Positions 1 to 13,984 of a stretch of 64,000 bases of DNA are shown here, one piece after another. This DNA comes from Gymnorhina tibicen (lineage: Eukaryota; Chordata; Aves; Passeriformes; Artamidae): positions 369,347 through 433,346 of the forward strand of contig VXAZ01009468.1 of the NCBI GenBank assembly GCA_013399875.1, in the 5' to 3' direction. The notes under the pieces were generated by a model. It was not told where the DNA came from and did not search any database. It saw nothing but the letters and a program-made list of their open reading frames with translations. A program made the translations under genes and the position numbers. The first letter of the stretch is position 1. Every line of letters starts with the position of its first letter.

Positions 1-3000
1 TAGGGAAGCTGAAGTGCACTTGGTGTTGTAGGTTTTTATGTTGCCACCTCTAGGTTCCTGTAAGCTCACAGTGTGAAATGGGCGCTTAGAGGTAGAAACC
101 AGCTAATTATCATAGTTTGATCAAGTGTGGAGGGGCCTTAGATCTGAGTGAGACTTGACTCCTTAATTTTGCCCTTAACTTTTCACCTGGAAAAGTAACT
201 AATGAAACAGCTTTCCTTCTCCTGCTCTGTTGGCTTGGGAGCATTTCAAATTCTTCAGGAGGAAATGGAGCCTGGGAGGCTAAATCAATTTTTTTTTTTT
301 GTTTTGTTACAAGCAAGGGGCCTGTGTAATGGCTAAATCTTTGTGTGTTGAATGAACAATAAAGAAATAGAGAATTTGTTTAACTACATAAAGATATGAA
401 CCCCGTAGCGCCCTACTGTAAAATGGCTCTGAATTGCACGGGTGGCTCCATGCATTGCACAGCCGTGGGGAACACATACATCATGCTGTCAGGATGAGTG
501 ATACCCTGTTTTGGTAGGAACAACAGGAGTCATTCGTTACTTCAAGAGCTCCTTTCAGGCTGGCAAGGTGGTAGCCTGCGCTCTCAATAGCATATTTTAA
601 AACTGAAAATATCCTCCTTGTGCTCTCAGAAGAGGCTGGACACTTGAAGAGCTTCTTCCTGCTGAAGTGGTGTTCTAAGTGTCCATGGGATGAGCACCTC
701 ACTGCTCTCCTGCAAATCGCTGCAGGTGGTGGAGGCAAAATGGACGGTTTGAAGGGTTATTGCTGTGTTTGCAACCTCACCTCAAATCCCGATTTAAAGG
801 CAATATTTGCAGAAGTGATTTATGAACCTATGTGGGACAGAGTGGCTGCAGGGACCAAAGTTATTTTACAGCTTTTGGCATGTTTTATCCTCTGGCTATA
901 AATGAAAATGTACTCGAGGATCTCGCCAGTAATTATAGAAGGGGAAACTACTTTTGGGCATGTAGGTTAGCAGATGCTTTGTGAAGAGTACTGTGTTGCA
1001 GGAATTGGGTCTTTGGCCCATTCAACTGAGGATCCAGAAACCAGTGGTGTCCAAAGTCAGTGGTGGCTTTGAGGGCTCTCCTGCCCGGCAGACCTGCAGG
1101 CAGCACAGAACTGTCTGTGCAAGTCTGGGGTGCTGCTCCAAGCTGTGTAACAGAGGAGCTATTTCACAGGCAGCGATGGTGCGGTGTGCTCAAAAGTGAG
1201 AACCCCCCTCATCTTCAGCCACAGCCAATCAGCCCCTTGTGTGCAAGAACACCAAAGGAGTAAATCAGGAACTAGATCCTGTCAGTATTCTGGAGATGTA
1301 GTTGCTGAAATCCCCCAGTAGCTTTCCTGGCTCAGATATCTGTAGTGTGGATGCAGAAATGCTTTAAACTCATCTTTGCATGTTCACCCTTGCCTGGAAC
1401 AACAATCCTTTTGGGTTATGTGGTCCTGAATTAGAGTAAGAGGCATGTGGTGGGTCTCAGTGTCTTTCCTCTGCCCTTGCTGCTGTTCTGCACTGCCTTG
1501 TGTCTCCCTAATATTTTTCTGTTTATTGTTACCTATAGAACTTTGAAAAATATTTTGTATTATGTTTTTTGGGTCTGTTCAGTCATGTGCAAAATTGAGT
1601 TGTTTTTGACTCTTCTTCCACCTTTCATTGTCTAGTACTGAAATATTCTCCTGAATTAATTCTCTTTAACTAGATTTGCTGTCTCTAATGCCTCAAAGTG
1701 TGAGTTTAGATGTTAAATTATTTTTTCTCTTTATAAATATATTTAGAGTCCTTGATATGAGTTATGATTCCTTAGCCTTTAAGCCACAGTCAGTTTGTGT
1801 CTTCAGAGCCTTTTTGTTGGTAATTGTGAAGTTTAAAAGTGTGGCTTTTTCCAAAATGAAAATGAAGATTCTCACATTTGCCTTCAGGAACTGCAGATTT
1901 AAAAGAAATACTAGATGTTTGGACTCCCAGTAAAATCATAAGGCTTGGCCACTCTGGGAATACCCTCTGATTTTTAATTTGACAGGTTAAATGCCAGCAG
2001 TTTTCTGAGTGGTGCATTTCATCCAACAGGAATTAATTTTAAGAGGCTTCTGGTGATTTTTTTTCCAAAATTGAGCACTGAGACTTGCAGAATATAAGCT
2101 CTCCCATGGGAAAAGTCTGTCCAGTCAGCAACAGAGAGAGAAACAAATCCAAGCTAGGAAGCAACCCGTGAATTCACTCAGAGTTGGTGTGCACAGTCTG
2201 AATATTGAGAAGTTGTTCCTTGCAATAATTTTTACTTCTGGGGGTGACTGTTTTTCCATCTTAGTCACTGACAGAATCCCTTTGGGCATCACTGGAGCAC
2301 AAACGTCAACCTTGTCTGCTGCCTCTGCATTTCTTATGTAAGAGTGTTCAAGCTCTGCAGTCAGGAGCTGCTTTCCTTGAACAGAGATCAGAATCAGACC
2401 CATTGTCAGAGGCTTTGTAGAATTAGTTTGTGTTTTTTTCCCCTACATAACTAGTTTCAACCACAAGATGTCAATGGGGAGGACCTAAATACAGAGGCTC
2501 TGTTGATAGCTTCCCCTCTGCTTGTTTATTTTCAGTTGCCTGATATTAGGTCGTTTATCAGCATCTGCTGCCTTCAGCGCATGTGACATCACGTTTCTCA
2601 CGCTGTCATGTGCTATCAGAGGTGGCACTGGCTGTGCTAAGGGCAGGTCAGCAGCCCTGGTCTGTTTGAACTGAACATTCAGTGTGTGATCAAACTGCTG
2701 TGGTTTAAGTAAGGAGCTCTTCATTCACCTCTGGGAGAGTTGTGTGTTTTGGGATCTGTCCAGGACTTCTGTCCCATCCACCAAGCAGCCTCTGTGCTGC
2801 AGAGCGTGGCCCACAGTGGCACTGATCTCATGTCTGGGCCTCTGGACCTCCATAATGGGAGCTTCATTTTGGCTAAGCCATATTTTTGTTAGTTCTTGGC
2901 TTGAGAAGCTTTTATGAAACTCTTGTTCTTAATCTTTAGAGCAGTCCTCTCTCTTCTATGAAAGATGGTATAGAGAAAATAAATCTCATTGTGTTATGTT

Positions 3001-6000
3001 CCTGACCATTAACCCCACTGCCTGAAGTGCTGAACCACGCTGTGCACCAACCTCTTGGGTCATTCCTAAGGACATGGAAGGATAAAACTGTCCCTCATGC
3101 TGATTCTTTCTTTTTCTTACTTTCTGTGAGAAATCTCTTCCTAGGTGGGCAGAGATGGGGGTCTTTTCTAGGTTTTGGACACAGTGAAATAAAAGCGCAT
3201 TTACTACAGTGAGACACCCAGGAAGAGTTAATTAAATAAGAGATGCTAATGAACTGTGAACTGTGCTACAAATATGCCTGTGTGTGTGTATCAGAACTGG
3301 GGAGGTCAGAGATAGTGCTCTCCAGGTTTTTGTGGATGTGGAAAATAATGTAATAGAAGTATTTTTCTTGCATCATTTGAATCGTGTTGAAATTCAAAGT
3401 GACCAGGAACCTAAACTGTATGGTAGATCTGGGATCTGGAAATTGGAAAGTGAAATCTCCCCAGTTCTCCAAAGAAACTCTGAATCAAATGGCCAATTTT
3501 ATCCCATCTCTAGTATTTACAAAAGAGAAAAAGTATCAGTGATAATTACTTCTTTTTATCATCAGAGTAGGAGACAGATTGCATAGGGGAAAAAAACCAA
3601 ACTGATAGCTCATGGATGATTGGATGAAATTGCTCTAAAAATTGTCATAATTTGAGGTAGGATTTTGGTGTTTTTCCCGTGTCAGCTTCATGGTGTGACT
3701 TCAATTGAGCTGAAGAGGAGAGGAAGAAATTAGAAAACTGGTATTGAAATGTGGAGGAGATGAGGACACAAAGAAGATTTCTCTTAAGCATAACGTCTAG
3801 CATGTGTGCTACATCTAATGTTTCTTGAATGTGCAGCCTGAACAAGACAGACATCTGAATTTGGGCTGAATATGGCAGAGAATGTGTGCAAACCTGAGAA
3901 ACCTGTGCAGGCCAACCCCTGTTAGAGCTGCACACCTGGCACACAGGCTTGGGTATCAGCAGAAGTGCCCAGAATAATTACAAAGAGGGGGAAAATGACC
4001 TGTAGCAAGCCAAATTTTTCTTTCTAATGGGACACATTTAACACTTATAGCAAGCTATTACAATCAGAATCAGGTTGTATTATCATCTGCTGATTCAAAT
4101 TGCATGCAAATCTCCTCAAAGCCTACCTCCTCCCAGTGAGATGGAAAGAGAGCTTTTTCCCCCATTTTGCTAAATGCTGCCATCTCAGTGTCTCACTCCA
4201 TGACATTTAACATCTTTGCCAAATTTAATTTGTGCAAAATCAGCTGCTTAGTTGTGCTGAGGGCAGTCCTGCTGATTTTAGCAGTATGTGGACACCACGG
4301 TGATTGACACTGAAAGAGGCATCCCCAGGGCTCCTGGGTGAGACTTGCCAGTCCTGCATTATTCTGCTGCACTGGGCTTGTGGAGCAGCCCTTGCTGTGT
4401 GGCCAGAAAGGTTAAATTTGCTCTTGGCAGATAAGCATATTTAACTGGTCAACTGAGGAGGCTGCAGCTGTATTTTTATGGCCTGGAAAGCTACAGGGTT
4501 TTGGTATTTGGTAGGGAAGGGTGAGTGATTGGCTGGGTGTAATTGTTTTTGTCATATTTGCTGCTGCTGAGGAATGTGGAGAGCAGATACGAGTTGGAGG
4601 GGGAGGAACCTGTGGCTGACCTGTAGTTTTGTACTCAGTTTGCAATACTGACTTTTCTGTGGATAATGCAGAATCACCTACTCACCCAAACTGACCAAAA
4701 AGCTGGCAGTCAAAACATTCCCTTGCTGTGTTGTCCTCTACCAGCCATGCCCAGCCTGGCTGTTGACCATGTCTGTTATTCATGGTTGGATAAATCAGGG
4801 CATGGACACTCTGTAAGAAGAGGACAGAGCTGAAGTGCAAGTCATTTTCAGTACTTCATATTTGCATCTGTATGTGGGCCACTGAGGCACACAGGTTTTG
4901 GCTGCACAATTAGGAGAATGTATTCTATCTCCTAATTACCATTGTTGCTATCTAATCTGATTCCCCCAAACAGTTGTTCTATAATAGCATTTTTTCCTTG
5001 AATAAGCTTAGAAAATGGTAAAAGTTAGGGACTTTTTATGTCTTGGTATTTAAGTGTGTCCTTGCAGTATCATGTGAAATAATCTCGAGATTTGGAAAAA
5101 AACTTTTATAATAATTAAAGATATATGTCTGGGATTTTAAAATACCTGGTCCTGCAAACACAGACACGTGAAAACTGTTTCAGGTGCATAAAATTTTGTA
5201 CCAGTTTACAGATGTTTTGAGGCTTAATCTTGGTGATCGGGGAAGCATAGCTTGCAGCCAAGTATTTAAACTAAGAAAGAAACATGCAACGTTTATTTTA
5301 CAAAGGCCATCAAACAAGTTTTGCCCGTGAAAAGCCCCTTGACACATTCTATGCCTCAAAGATCGGACTAGCATGTAAGACCAAATATCTGGTCAGTCTC
5401 TGTCTTCACTATGCCTCAAATATACCATGAATACTTTATCCTGAAGGTCATGGGTATAGTGATTCATCAGATTGTCTAAGTGGTTGCCCCTGTGATTTGT
5501 AAGGACAGAGACCTGGGAGAACAGTGTCTGGTTTCCATCATGGTGTATGACTGTTTTCTTAAAAAAAAGGAAAAAAAAAATTATCTTTACTTGTGAGGAA
5601 GTCTTTGATTTTTATAAGATATACAGAGAGACTGTTTCAGTTGTTTACCTGGGAATCACAAGATCTATAGGCATAAAAAGCATTTATCTGATGGATGTGA
5701 TCTAATACATTCAGGTAATATCCTGTTGGATTCCAAGGGTATTCAAGGGAATCCAAGTCTAATGGACCCTCTTGATAAGATTAGGGTGCCATATATACCC
5801 CTGTGAAAGAAGGAAGCGTCATGTGGTATCCAGGAATCAGGACTAACTCTTCATACAGAGAAATCTCTCATCTGGCCATTTGTTGTGAATGTGTAAGAGA
5901 GAGGTGGAGATTGAGAGAGATTTTCTGATTTAGATTTTAGATGGGTTATATTAGCCAGTATCTTAGCCTGCAGCAGATGCACAAGAAAAGTCCTTTTTTT

Positions 6001-8342
6001 TATCCCTAGTGATGACTGGGCTTCAATCTTTGTTTTGGCAAATGCAGAAAAGCTTCTAGACGTTTGGGTGCACCTTGAAGTATTATCTGAACCTGTTTGG
6101 TTTGCTTATCAACATAATTTTGCAGTGGCTTAGTTACAGGTTATAAATAAATATTTCTACTATTGTAAAATGCTGGCTATTGAAAAGCTCTTGAGTCTAG
6201 CAGAGAGATGCATAACAGGAATTAATGGCTGAAAGATGGAGCCAGATGAATCTATAGCAGAAGAGTGATGAATGTTTTAAGGAGTAATTTTAGATAATCA
6301 TTGAGATTAAGAAGGTAAAGAATAGAGGAGAGTTAACATTTCTCGATACCTTCAGATCATGATTGAACGCTTTTGTGGAAGATATTTTTCGGGAAATTAT
6401 GCACTGCTGAGCTTGGTAAAAGAAAACTGGGCAAAAGATAATGGTCTGTGTTAGAAGAGATCTGCCACTGGTATCAAATGGTGTCTCCTGGCTTCAGATG
6501 TTACGAATTGAAGCAGTTGAAGACTGGGTATGTGGTGGTGGGAAATGCATTTTCTTTAATGTTTCCAGGACTTCTGTAGGGACTGAAAGTACAGAGATAA
6601 CACTGATGAGTGAGTAATTTTTATCACATTAAAAAAACCCCAACAATCTGATGAGCCTGGACTAAGCATTTATGCTGACATCTCACTTCAAATATAAATT
6701 ATATTGTAATTTAAGTACTACTCTGAAATTGGAGGACTTTTTTTGAGATCACCTATTTTATAAAGACTTAATTTTGCAATTCTAAAAAATATTTTAAAGG
6801 TTTGTTGCTTTACTTGGAATTCCTGTAATAGGAAAATCTTATATCGGCAGAAGGTGTCACAAAGGGAAAACCTACATGGTAAAAAAAGAAAAAATCTCAT
6901 CTGCCACAACGTGCAGTATGTGTCCTTGGGGATGTTTCAATGGAAATCTGCAGTGACACTAGAAACAAGAAAGTATTGGATGTTTGACTACTGCCTGAAT
7001 TTTACACTTGCACAGAAACAATGCTTTTTTTCCCTCCCATCACTATGTATGAAAGGGCTTTTATTTCACCATTGCACTGGAGGAGAGCTGCAAATATTCC
7101 TTCCTGGTGCCAAGGACCCCACTGGTGACATCACCAGAGTGGAGGTGAACTCTTTTGTAGGCTGGTGGAGAGTCTCTTGCCAGTTCTGCTCCAAGGATGC
7201 CACTTCCAAACTGTTTCACATGCAGTTTTAAAGTGGAGCATTAAAGTGTCTCTCTTCTGGGACCCATCACATTGAACTCCTGTATTTTTTTCACTGAGAT
7301 GTTTCCTTGAGGAGATTCCCTGTCAAACTATCAAATCTCTGCAGAGCTACTGGCTTTGCTTGCTGTAGCAATCCCTTCTGCCAATTCTTAGGATGCGTGT
7401 GGCTCTGAACACTGTCAGGAAGGACAGTGATTCATATTAGTGCAAAATGCTTCTGACAGAGCGGCAGGTGTTGCTCAATGTAATCCTCGCCATGGAAGCC
7501 AAAGAGAGCTGGGTGCCTGAAGAAAGTGAGGAAGGATTTGCTGGTGGAGTCCTATCCCAGACATCTATGCAAGTACAGCTCTTACAGCATTGCAGGGTAG
7601 GTGTTAATTGAGGTGAATATATGAATATGGGCTGGGGAAGAGTGACTAGGACTGAAGGCAGAGATGGAGAGGGCTAGTTTCCATCTAGATTTGTCCAGTT
7701 TTCATATTTTTTTTTCATGCTGTGATGTGTGGTTGCTGTATAAGAAGGAATGATGAGCCTAGGTGGACCTTTGATCTGATCTGCCATGTATTAACCTGCT
7801 GCATCAACATAATCATTTCTGTTGATGAATTGGTGGCACAGTAGCAGTGAAACTCCTCATCCTTTAGGAGAAAATAATCGGTTTTCTGTTCCCAGTGTGT
7901 GTGGTGTTGCCTGGCTGTCACACTATACCTCGTTGCTGCTAGTTAAGCCTGTATGTTAGTGGATTTTGTCTTATGAGACTTGGCACTGAGATATTGTAGT
8001 GATGGAAATAGTGCAAGTCCTTTAGGCAGGTACATCAGTTCACCTGGAAAATTATGATACTGAACAACATGAGAAATTTTCTGTCTGAGAAAAGAAATTT
8101 TGAGAAATTTGGAGTTCTGAAGCCGACACATCCCTTGTGGGGCACAGGGGCCAATACCTTGCTGTCTCCCTTCTCTGTGCTGTGCTCTACTCTGAAGTAG
8201 GAGTCATGTGATCGAGAGCCACCTTCCCACCAATTATTTATATACAGAGCAGTGTAACTCAGCTTCTGAGTGAGGTGTTTATACCATGGGATCCTCGTGC
8301 TGTATAAATAACTGCAGCACTGCAAGCATTGCCTGCTTGACT
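1..8342. other. gene-free stretch, likely intergenic or intronic
   Basis: No convincing exon or repeat family was found here. Open frames are short, rich in Ser, Cys, Leu and His, and lack matching splice sites. Small landmarks are a T run at about 289-300, an A-rich run at 5561-5580, and a CRE/AP-1-like TGACATCACG at 2584-2593 inside a slightly CpG-richer patch. None of these is enough to call a functional element. Confidence 0.6.
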
Positions 8343-8620
8343 GTAACCACACTATTTATATAAATCTGACAATGTAACTACAGCTGTGGAAGACGATTTA
8401 AATACAGCTGGTGAAATAAGTACACCCTTAGGAAGATATAACTAACTACACAGATAATAGTATCAGGTAACTATACCCACAGGAAAGCATAAACATGCAA
8501 ATAATAGCCACAATGTAAGTGTAATATAGAAGTCAGAGGGTCTCAATATTGATATAATAGCAGTTGGGTAACTTTACTCAGAGGAGAGGAAAATAACTGT
8601 GTGAATAGCAGCTGCAGCCC
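8343..8620. repeat. decayed tandem repeat, ~50-base period
   Basis: The motif GTAACT or GTAAGT recurs at 8374, 8417 (as TAAGT), 8467, 8515 and 8568, so the last four starts are 50, 48 and 53 bases apart. The units at 8417, 8467 and 8568 continue with similar TAC-C--AGGA tracts. Each of the four units carries ATAATAG or GAATAG near its end. Earlier, shorter units begin at 8343 and 8374, and a further GTAACT at 8254 may be an outlier. The units are strongly diverged, so this is an old minisatellite-like array rather than an active one. The motif order and spacing are read directly; the common origin of the units is inferred. Confidence 0.65.
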
Positions 8621-10793
8621 AACTGCAGCGATGGGAGAGGGGAGCTCAGAGAGTTACAGCTGTGATATCTAACTCCCAGTAACAGGAGGTCATCTGCATG
8701 TGGCCAGAGCAGTGTTTCAAATTGAAGCTTTAAGGATGGGCAGTTAGCTGTGGAGGGGTTCTGTTCTTGGTAAGTAGAGCGCTGAAAGGGGGGTGTTGTG
8801 TTCTAGCCCAGGAGGATGATGGATGGAGGAGTGCAGTGATGCTTCTGCTCACTTCCCCAGGAATTCAATTCAGTGTATTTCAGAACATGGTTTTAAGTTG
8901 AAACCAGATGTTCTGAAAGAGAAAAGGTTTCCAAACACATGAAATAGTGATGGGCCCATTCAGCTGCAGAGCAGCAGCATCACATTGCATGTGCTGGGTA
9001 CAGGATTAGTAAAGTAACTTGTGCTGGAAGGAGGGGACAGGAGAGCAGAGAGATCCAAAAGCAGCAATTTCTGCAGAGACAAACAGCAAACATAAAGGAA
9101 ACTGTTAAAATATTGTCTCAATTTGATATCTTTTTCTTTTTTCCTGCTTGGTCTAATTGACCCTCTAAATAGAGATGGTTTTATTTTTTGATTTGTCCGT
9201 CTTATAAAAAAATTAAAAGTGAAATAAAAATAATTGCCAAATATTCTTTGTTTGTATTAGTATTGCTTGCTATTCAGCAACAAACTTGGCCGAAGACACA
9301 GCAGAAGCAATTCACTTTCCCACTGCCTGCCATGCTAGATTGAGACTGTGGTCTCTGAGCTGTGTTCAGATAGAAATTGGATTGAGTAAAATAACATGAT
9401 TGCCGTCTCCTCTAGACCTTCACATGGGCTTTATATATTTCTTAAGATGTATGTTTGACAGTAGGCGTTGAATGACTTAGTTTTAAAATAGAATCAGTTG
9501 AAAGCTTCCACACAGTACCGGTCAGTTAAGTTATTGTGTTAAGTCAAGAAACTGGGTTTTAGAGTGGCTTTTTTTGAGCTAATTTTTTCATTAGTTTTTT
9601 GGAAGATGTTGATTGTCAAAACTTGGAATTAAGTACTTGTGGGCCTGTGTTGAGGGTGAGGACTGGAGCCACCACCAAGTCCAGGGCATGGCGTCTCTGA
9701 GGCTGGAAAATCACCTGGTAGATTTCTGAGAAGTTTCTCTGATCAGTTCTGATTTTTGGAAATGGGGAGCAAAATATATTCTTTGATGTCTCTTTGGAAA
9801 TGAAGTATAAATATGTAATAATTAGCTTGGTTTTCCTTTGTCCTTGGTGCAATGACAGCTGTCTGAATGCTGCGACAGCTCTGTGGGAATTGGTGCTTGG
9901 AACAGACAGGGGATTGTCAAAGGGAGCATTATATCTTATGAACAACTCCTTGGAAATCTGAGTTACCTCCATTTTAGGGGTAAGCTGAAGTGTCTGACTG
10001 CTTTACCTTAATGTGCCAGGGATATCCTTCAGTCTGTAAGCAAGATGATCAGTAAAGCCTTGGGCTCAGTATTAAATTCATACAGGGTGCAGGGATACAG
10101 GCACAAAGTGCAAAGACCAAATGAGATAAGAGGTAAGATTTTCTGCCTGCAGCTTCCCACTTATGGGACTAAGGACATGCACTACTCCCTGCAGAAAACT
10201 TCTTAGGGAGGGTGTATCATTAGCAATGCATATTCCCCTCTTTAAAGCTCAGCCTGGGAGCCTTTCCTGATTTGAAGTGACTGTAAAGTGATGGGGCAGC
10301 GATGCTGGTGGGTTGGGTATGGGCAGCAAGAAGCCCTACAGGTAGAAGGATAGGCCAGCAAGAAGGGGAGGGGAGGGAAGTGATGCTGAGCATGGGGAGA
10401 TGTCAGCTACATTATTCACCAGATTCCTTCAGGCCAGCTTCAGGACTCACATTCTCTTCTGTTGCATTCAAAAATCACCATGGTGAGTGCTCTGTGTAAT
10501 CTCCCAGATGATTTAACAACACCAGTGGATAGATTTAGCAGATGGTATCAGACATGTATAGCAATGTCAGACAGGCCCCCATAATCACTGTTTATCTTGG
10601 TTGAAAACAAGATTTCTTGAATGGCATAAAGTGCTTGTATTAGTTGCATGTTCTCTTGGATCTGATCCTAATCAGAGTCCTAAACAGGTCAGAAGCTGCA
10701 GAAATGAGGAAGACTTGGGGAGAAGTCTGTTGCAAGAGCTAACAGAAGACAGATAAGAGGTCCTCTTGCTCAGTCAGTGATAAAGGCATCTTA
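8621..10793. other. gene-free stretch with an AT-rich patch
   Basis: No exon was supported. The segment at about 9110-9290 is AT-rich with many TTTATT, AATTAAA and AATAATT words, unlike the mixed sequence around it, and could be a non-coding conserved element. That is a guess from composition only. Strong-looking isolated donors (GTAAGT near 8770, GTAAGA near 10129, GTGAGT near 10480) lack a convincing partner acceptor and frame. Confidence 0.5.
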
Positions 10794-10931
10794 ATCATAA
10801 AAAAGTTTGGGTTGGAAGGGACATTAAGGACCATCCAATTCCAACCTCTCTGCCATGAGCAGGGATGCCATTCACTAGAACAGGTTCCTCAAAGCCCCAT
10901 CCAGCTTGGCCTTGAGCCCTTCGAGGGGTGT
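10794..10931 (-). mobile_element. CR1: CR1 LINE, 3' end fragment (5'-truncated)
   Basis: CR1 is the dominant non-LTR retrotransposon of birds; most copies are 5'-truncated and retain only the 3' end. Read on the + strand, this segment is the reverse complement of a CR1 tail: a decayed terminal ATCATAA, then GTTTGGGTTGGAAGGGACAT, CAATTCCAACCTC, GCCATGAGCAGGGATGCCA, and AAAGCCCCATCCAGCTTGGC followed by CTTGAGCCCTTC. The similarity fades after about 10931, which marks the truncation point. The element is therefore on the - strand with its 3' end near 10794. The copy is diverged, so it is not recent. Confidence 0.93.
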
Positions 10932-13900
10932 GGTGTTTTAGCCTTGGTCACACAGCAGTGAAGTGCTTTACTCTTGCTGTGATCCTACCAACATTTTTTT
11001 CTCCTTGGAATCCCAAGGTGATAACACAGGGTTTTTTTAGCTCCCAGAGGAGCTGCCACTGCAGACATGGTAGGTTTGGCTTATTGTAGTTTTTTTGGAT
11101 CCAACTGACAAGATCTGTTACAATTTGTTGTCTTTATTGCACTTCTTCATAGTGATTAAGGAATTCAATATGCTTTCATTTAGCTAATAACCAGAAATTT
11201 TGCATTATAAGGTTTCAGTCCCAAAATTCCATCATATGATACTTGTTTTTTCCGCAGAAGTCAGCTGCTTTGTGTCAGCCTAACTTTCAAAGAAATGCAA
11301 TAAAGTTTAATGGCAGCGGTGATACAGTTGTACTTCATTAAGTGCATGTCTTTTCCTTTAGAATTTCAGCTTTGCAAATTTTGTTTGACTCTGACTTCTG
11401 TTTCATAACCACTCTTGCTTAAGGCCATTACAGAATATTGCATCTCAACCCATACATGCTTTATGATGGTAGTGGGCCAAATTCTACCAGTGGAGGTGGT
11501 TCACAGTGAGCTTGTAGAATTCCTTTCCAAAGAATGCTATAAATGCAGGAGGTTTGTAGAGACCTTCACAGACCTCCTTTCCATATAGCTTGGAGAAGTG
11601 CCTGGTAGAGCGATATGTTGATCAAGATCAGGCTGAGAAGAACATAGACAAGAAGATAGTTTAAGACTTGGGAGATTTCGTGCAGGTGTCATGTACACCT
11701 GCCCTCTTCCTGGTCTTCACTTGATATCCTCTTGTGCCCACTGCTGAAGGCAGCAAAGTTCAGTTAATCTCAGTGTTGGACATTTGCTGATTTATTCAGT
11801 AGAGGATTAAGCCGTTGTTTGGATGTCAAGTCCTTTTAGCTTGCTGCTGTTCTTAGGAGGAAATGTGAAAAAGGGAGACTTTGTGTCAGTCAATAGCAGT
11901 TTTCATCAGCATCTTACACAGAAAACCCTACATTAAGCCCATCAGAAGAAAAGCAGATGTATTTTTCCCTGTATGAACTATTTTCATCCCATATTGTCTT
12001 TCTTTTCTGTTACAAAGTTTTCTTCCTGTTGTTTTCCAGCTGGCCCAAATACCACACTGCTTAGCATAGCAACCTCTTTTAAACTGAGGTTTGTCTAGTA
12101 TTAATACCCCAGTGTTTCTTTCACTGGAAATGCTGTTGTTGCTATACAAAATTGCTCAAAAATTATCCTGTGATCCAGAGGTTGTCTTTTGTGAAGGCAA
12201 ACTGAATTGCTAAGGATATATCTGTACAAAGATGGCAAATCTGCATCAAAAATTGGGAATGTTGTAACACATGAATTTAACTGAATACCATAATCACTGT
12301 TTCAAGGGATTTGTAGCCGAATTGCTGCCTTTTCAGTCTAGGTCACCAGCTTATTCACAGGAAAAGGTCCTCACAATAATGTGGCTGTTGAGTGCTTTTT
12401 ATGAAGTGTCATGGTATTCTCCATGTGTTCCTGTATGGACAAATCCATGGATTTATGTCCAGGATAACTGGACATACTGGACAGAGGCAAAGGACTGAGA
12501 GCAGTGGGATTTTGGTGCTGGAGATCAGCCTTGGCTATAGCAGGTGAGGCACCATGGGTTTGTCTTGCTGCTCCCACTGCCATATGTGCCACAGTATAAA
12601 GTTTATCTCTCTACATCTCGCCAGCCCAGTGGAGTTACTGCAAGCTGAAGTGTAGTTCAGTGTTAAAACAGAGCAGTCAAGGGAGGGTGCTTCTTTGTGT
12701 GACTTAGCATGCTGTGGATGAAAGGAAAATATCATGCTCTGCCCTTTGGCTTTGAGAAGGGTCGGGGAAGCTCAGCACTACTTAGGAAGAGCAAAGCTTC
12801 ATGAAGGGTAAGAGGTGGGATTTAACTCCCTGTTTGATTGCCTTTTTTAGTACTTCTGTGGCTTTTAAAATCCTTTGTCTTGTAGCTCTGTTAGGTGAGA
12901 GACAGAAAGGTGTCTTGAAAGCCAGGAGAGGTGTCCTGCCTGGGCCCCTCTGCAGCAGGACCTCATGAGTATGAAGATGGCCATTACCACTTGTCACCTC
13001 AGCCCTCGAGTGTCAAAGCCCTTGTCGAGTACTAGCCCTTGCTAGTACTCAGTGTTTGAGTACTGAGCTGTGACCCTGCCTAAAGCCAAGGTGGGTTCTG
13101 CTTCTTGCAAGTTTTACAGTATTTCTGAGCTGCTTGGGAAGACAGTTCTTCAACCCAGTTTTCCTTCTAATCTTCATTTCTGCATGAAGATAAAAAGTGT
13201 TTTCAAGGATTCCCTTGAGGACCAATTTAGAGTTCAGTTTTGATTGAATTAGTTGGATGTATGTAAATAGAATCATGCATTTAACAGAAACCCAGATGAA
13301 AGACACTTTCAGGAGGGCTCGGGGCAGATGCTGTCAGTTTAGCCTGCAGTAAGCACCTCAGAGCAAATCCTGCACTGCTCCCTTTTATCGTGATTTATTC
13401 CTTTCTCCTTCACATCTCAGCCATGGTGAATGCTGTTGTTCCAAGATGCATATTTGTTTTGGGCACTTGTGCCTCAAGTCTACCTTAGGTCTGTGGCTGG
13501 CCCCTTTTACATAGTTGTGGGCCACAGAAAAAATACTTTTGTGCTGTTCCAGAAGCCCTTGTGTTTGAAATACGGAAGTCATAAATATGGATTGCACAAT
13601 TTGTTGGCATGAGCAAGGAGAGGGGTAAAGATTAAGGAAAACCACTTTAATTAGCTGTCTCTGTGTTGGGGGACAGGCACCCCCTGTGTCAGCAGTGAGA
13701 GAGGGGGATGTCAGATGCTTCATTACTTCCCTGCTGTGAGCAGGGATAAGGAAACAGCCACATGCGAAGCCAAAAGCATGGGCAGGAGATGCAGTGAATG
13801 GAGCAGGGTTATGAGTACAGCTGGGGGCTTGAAGGGCTGCATAGTCCTGCATCTCCATTCCACAAACTCGGAGTGCAGGGACTGGCAGCCAATTTACACC

Positions 13901-13984
13901 TCAGAAAAATGAGCCTGGATCACCAGGCTCTGCTCCAGATGCGTCCCCTGTGAATGCTGAGGAAGGTGATTTCCAAGGGCTCAC
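10932..13984. other. gene-free stretch
   Basis: Apart from the hairpin pair at 13027-13067 nothing could be supported. The longer frames are compositionally random. The - strand frame at 13385-13858 (157 codons) shows no recognisable motif and no splice signals that would explain it, so it is taken as chance. Confidence 0.5.
13027..13067. repeat. overlapping, mutually exclusive inverted repeats
   Basis: GAGTACTAGC (13027-13036) and GCTAGTACTC (13041-13050) are perfect 10-base arms around a 4-base loop. The right arm also overlaps AGTACTCA (13044-13051), which pairs perfectly with TGAGTACT (13057-13064) across a 5-base loop. CTCAGT/ACTGAG (13048-13053, 13062-13067) is a further alternative. 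The middle segment can pair with only one neighbour at a time, so the single strand has two competing hairpins. Function unknown. Confidence 0.8.

Noticed and set aside
13385..13858. 157-codon - strand frame
   Set aside because: Composition is rich in His, Cys, Pro and Ser with no domain or matching splice sites; read as chance.
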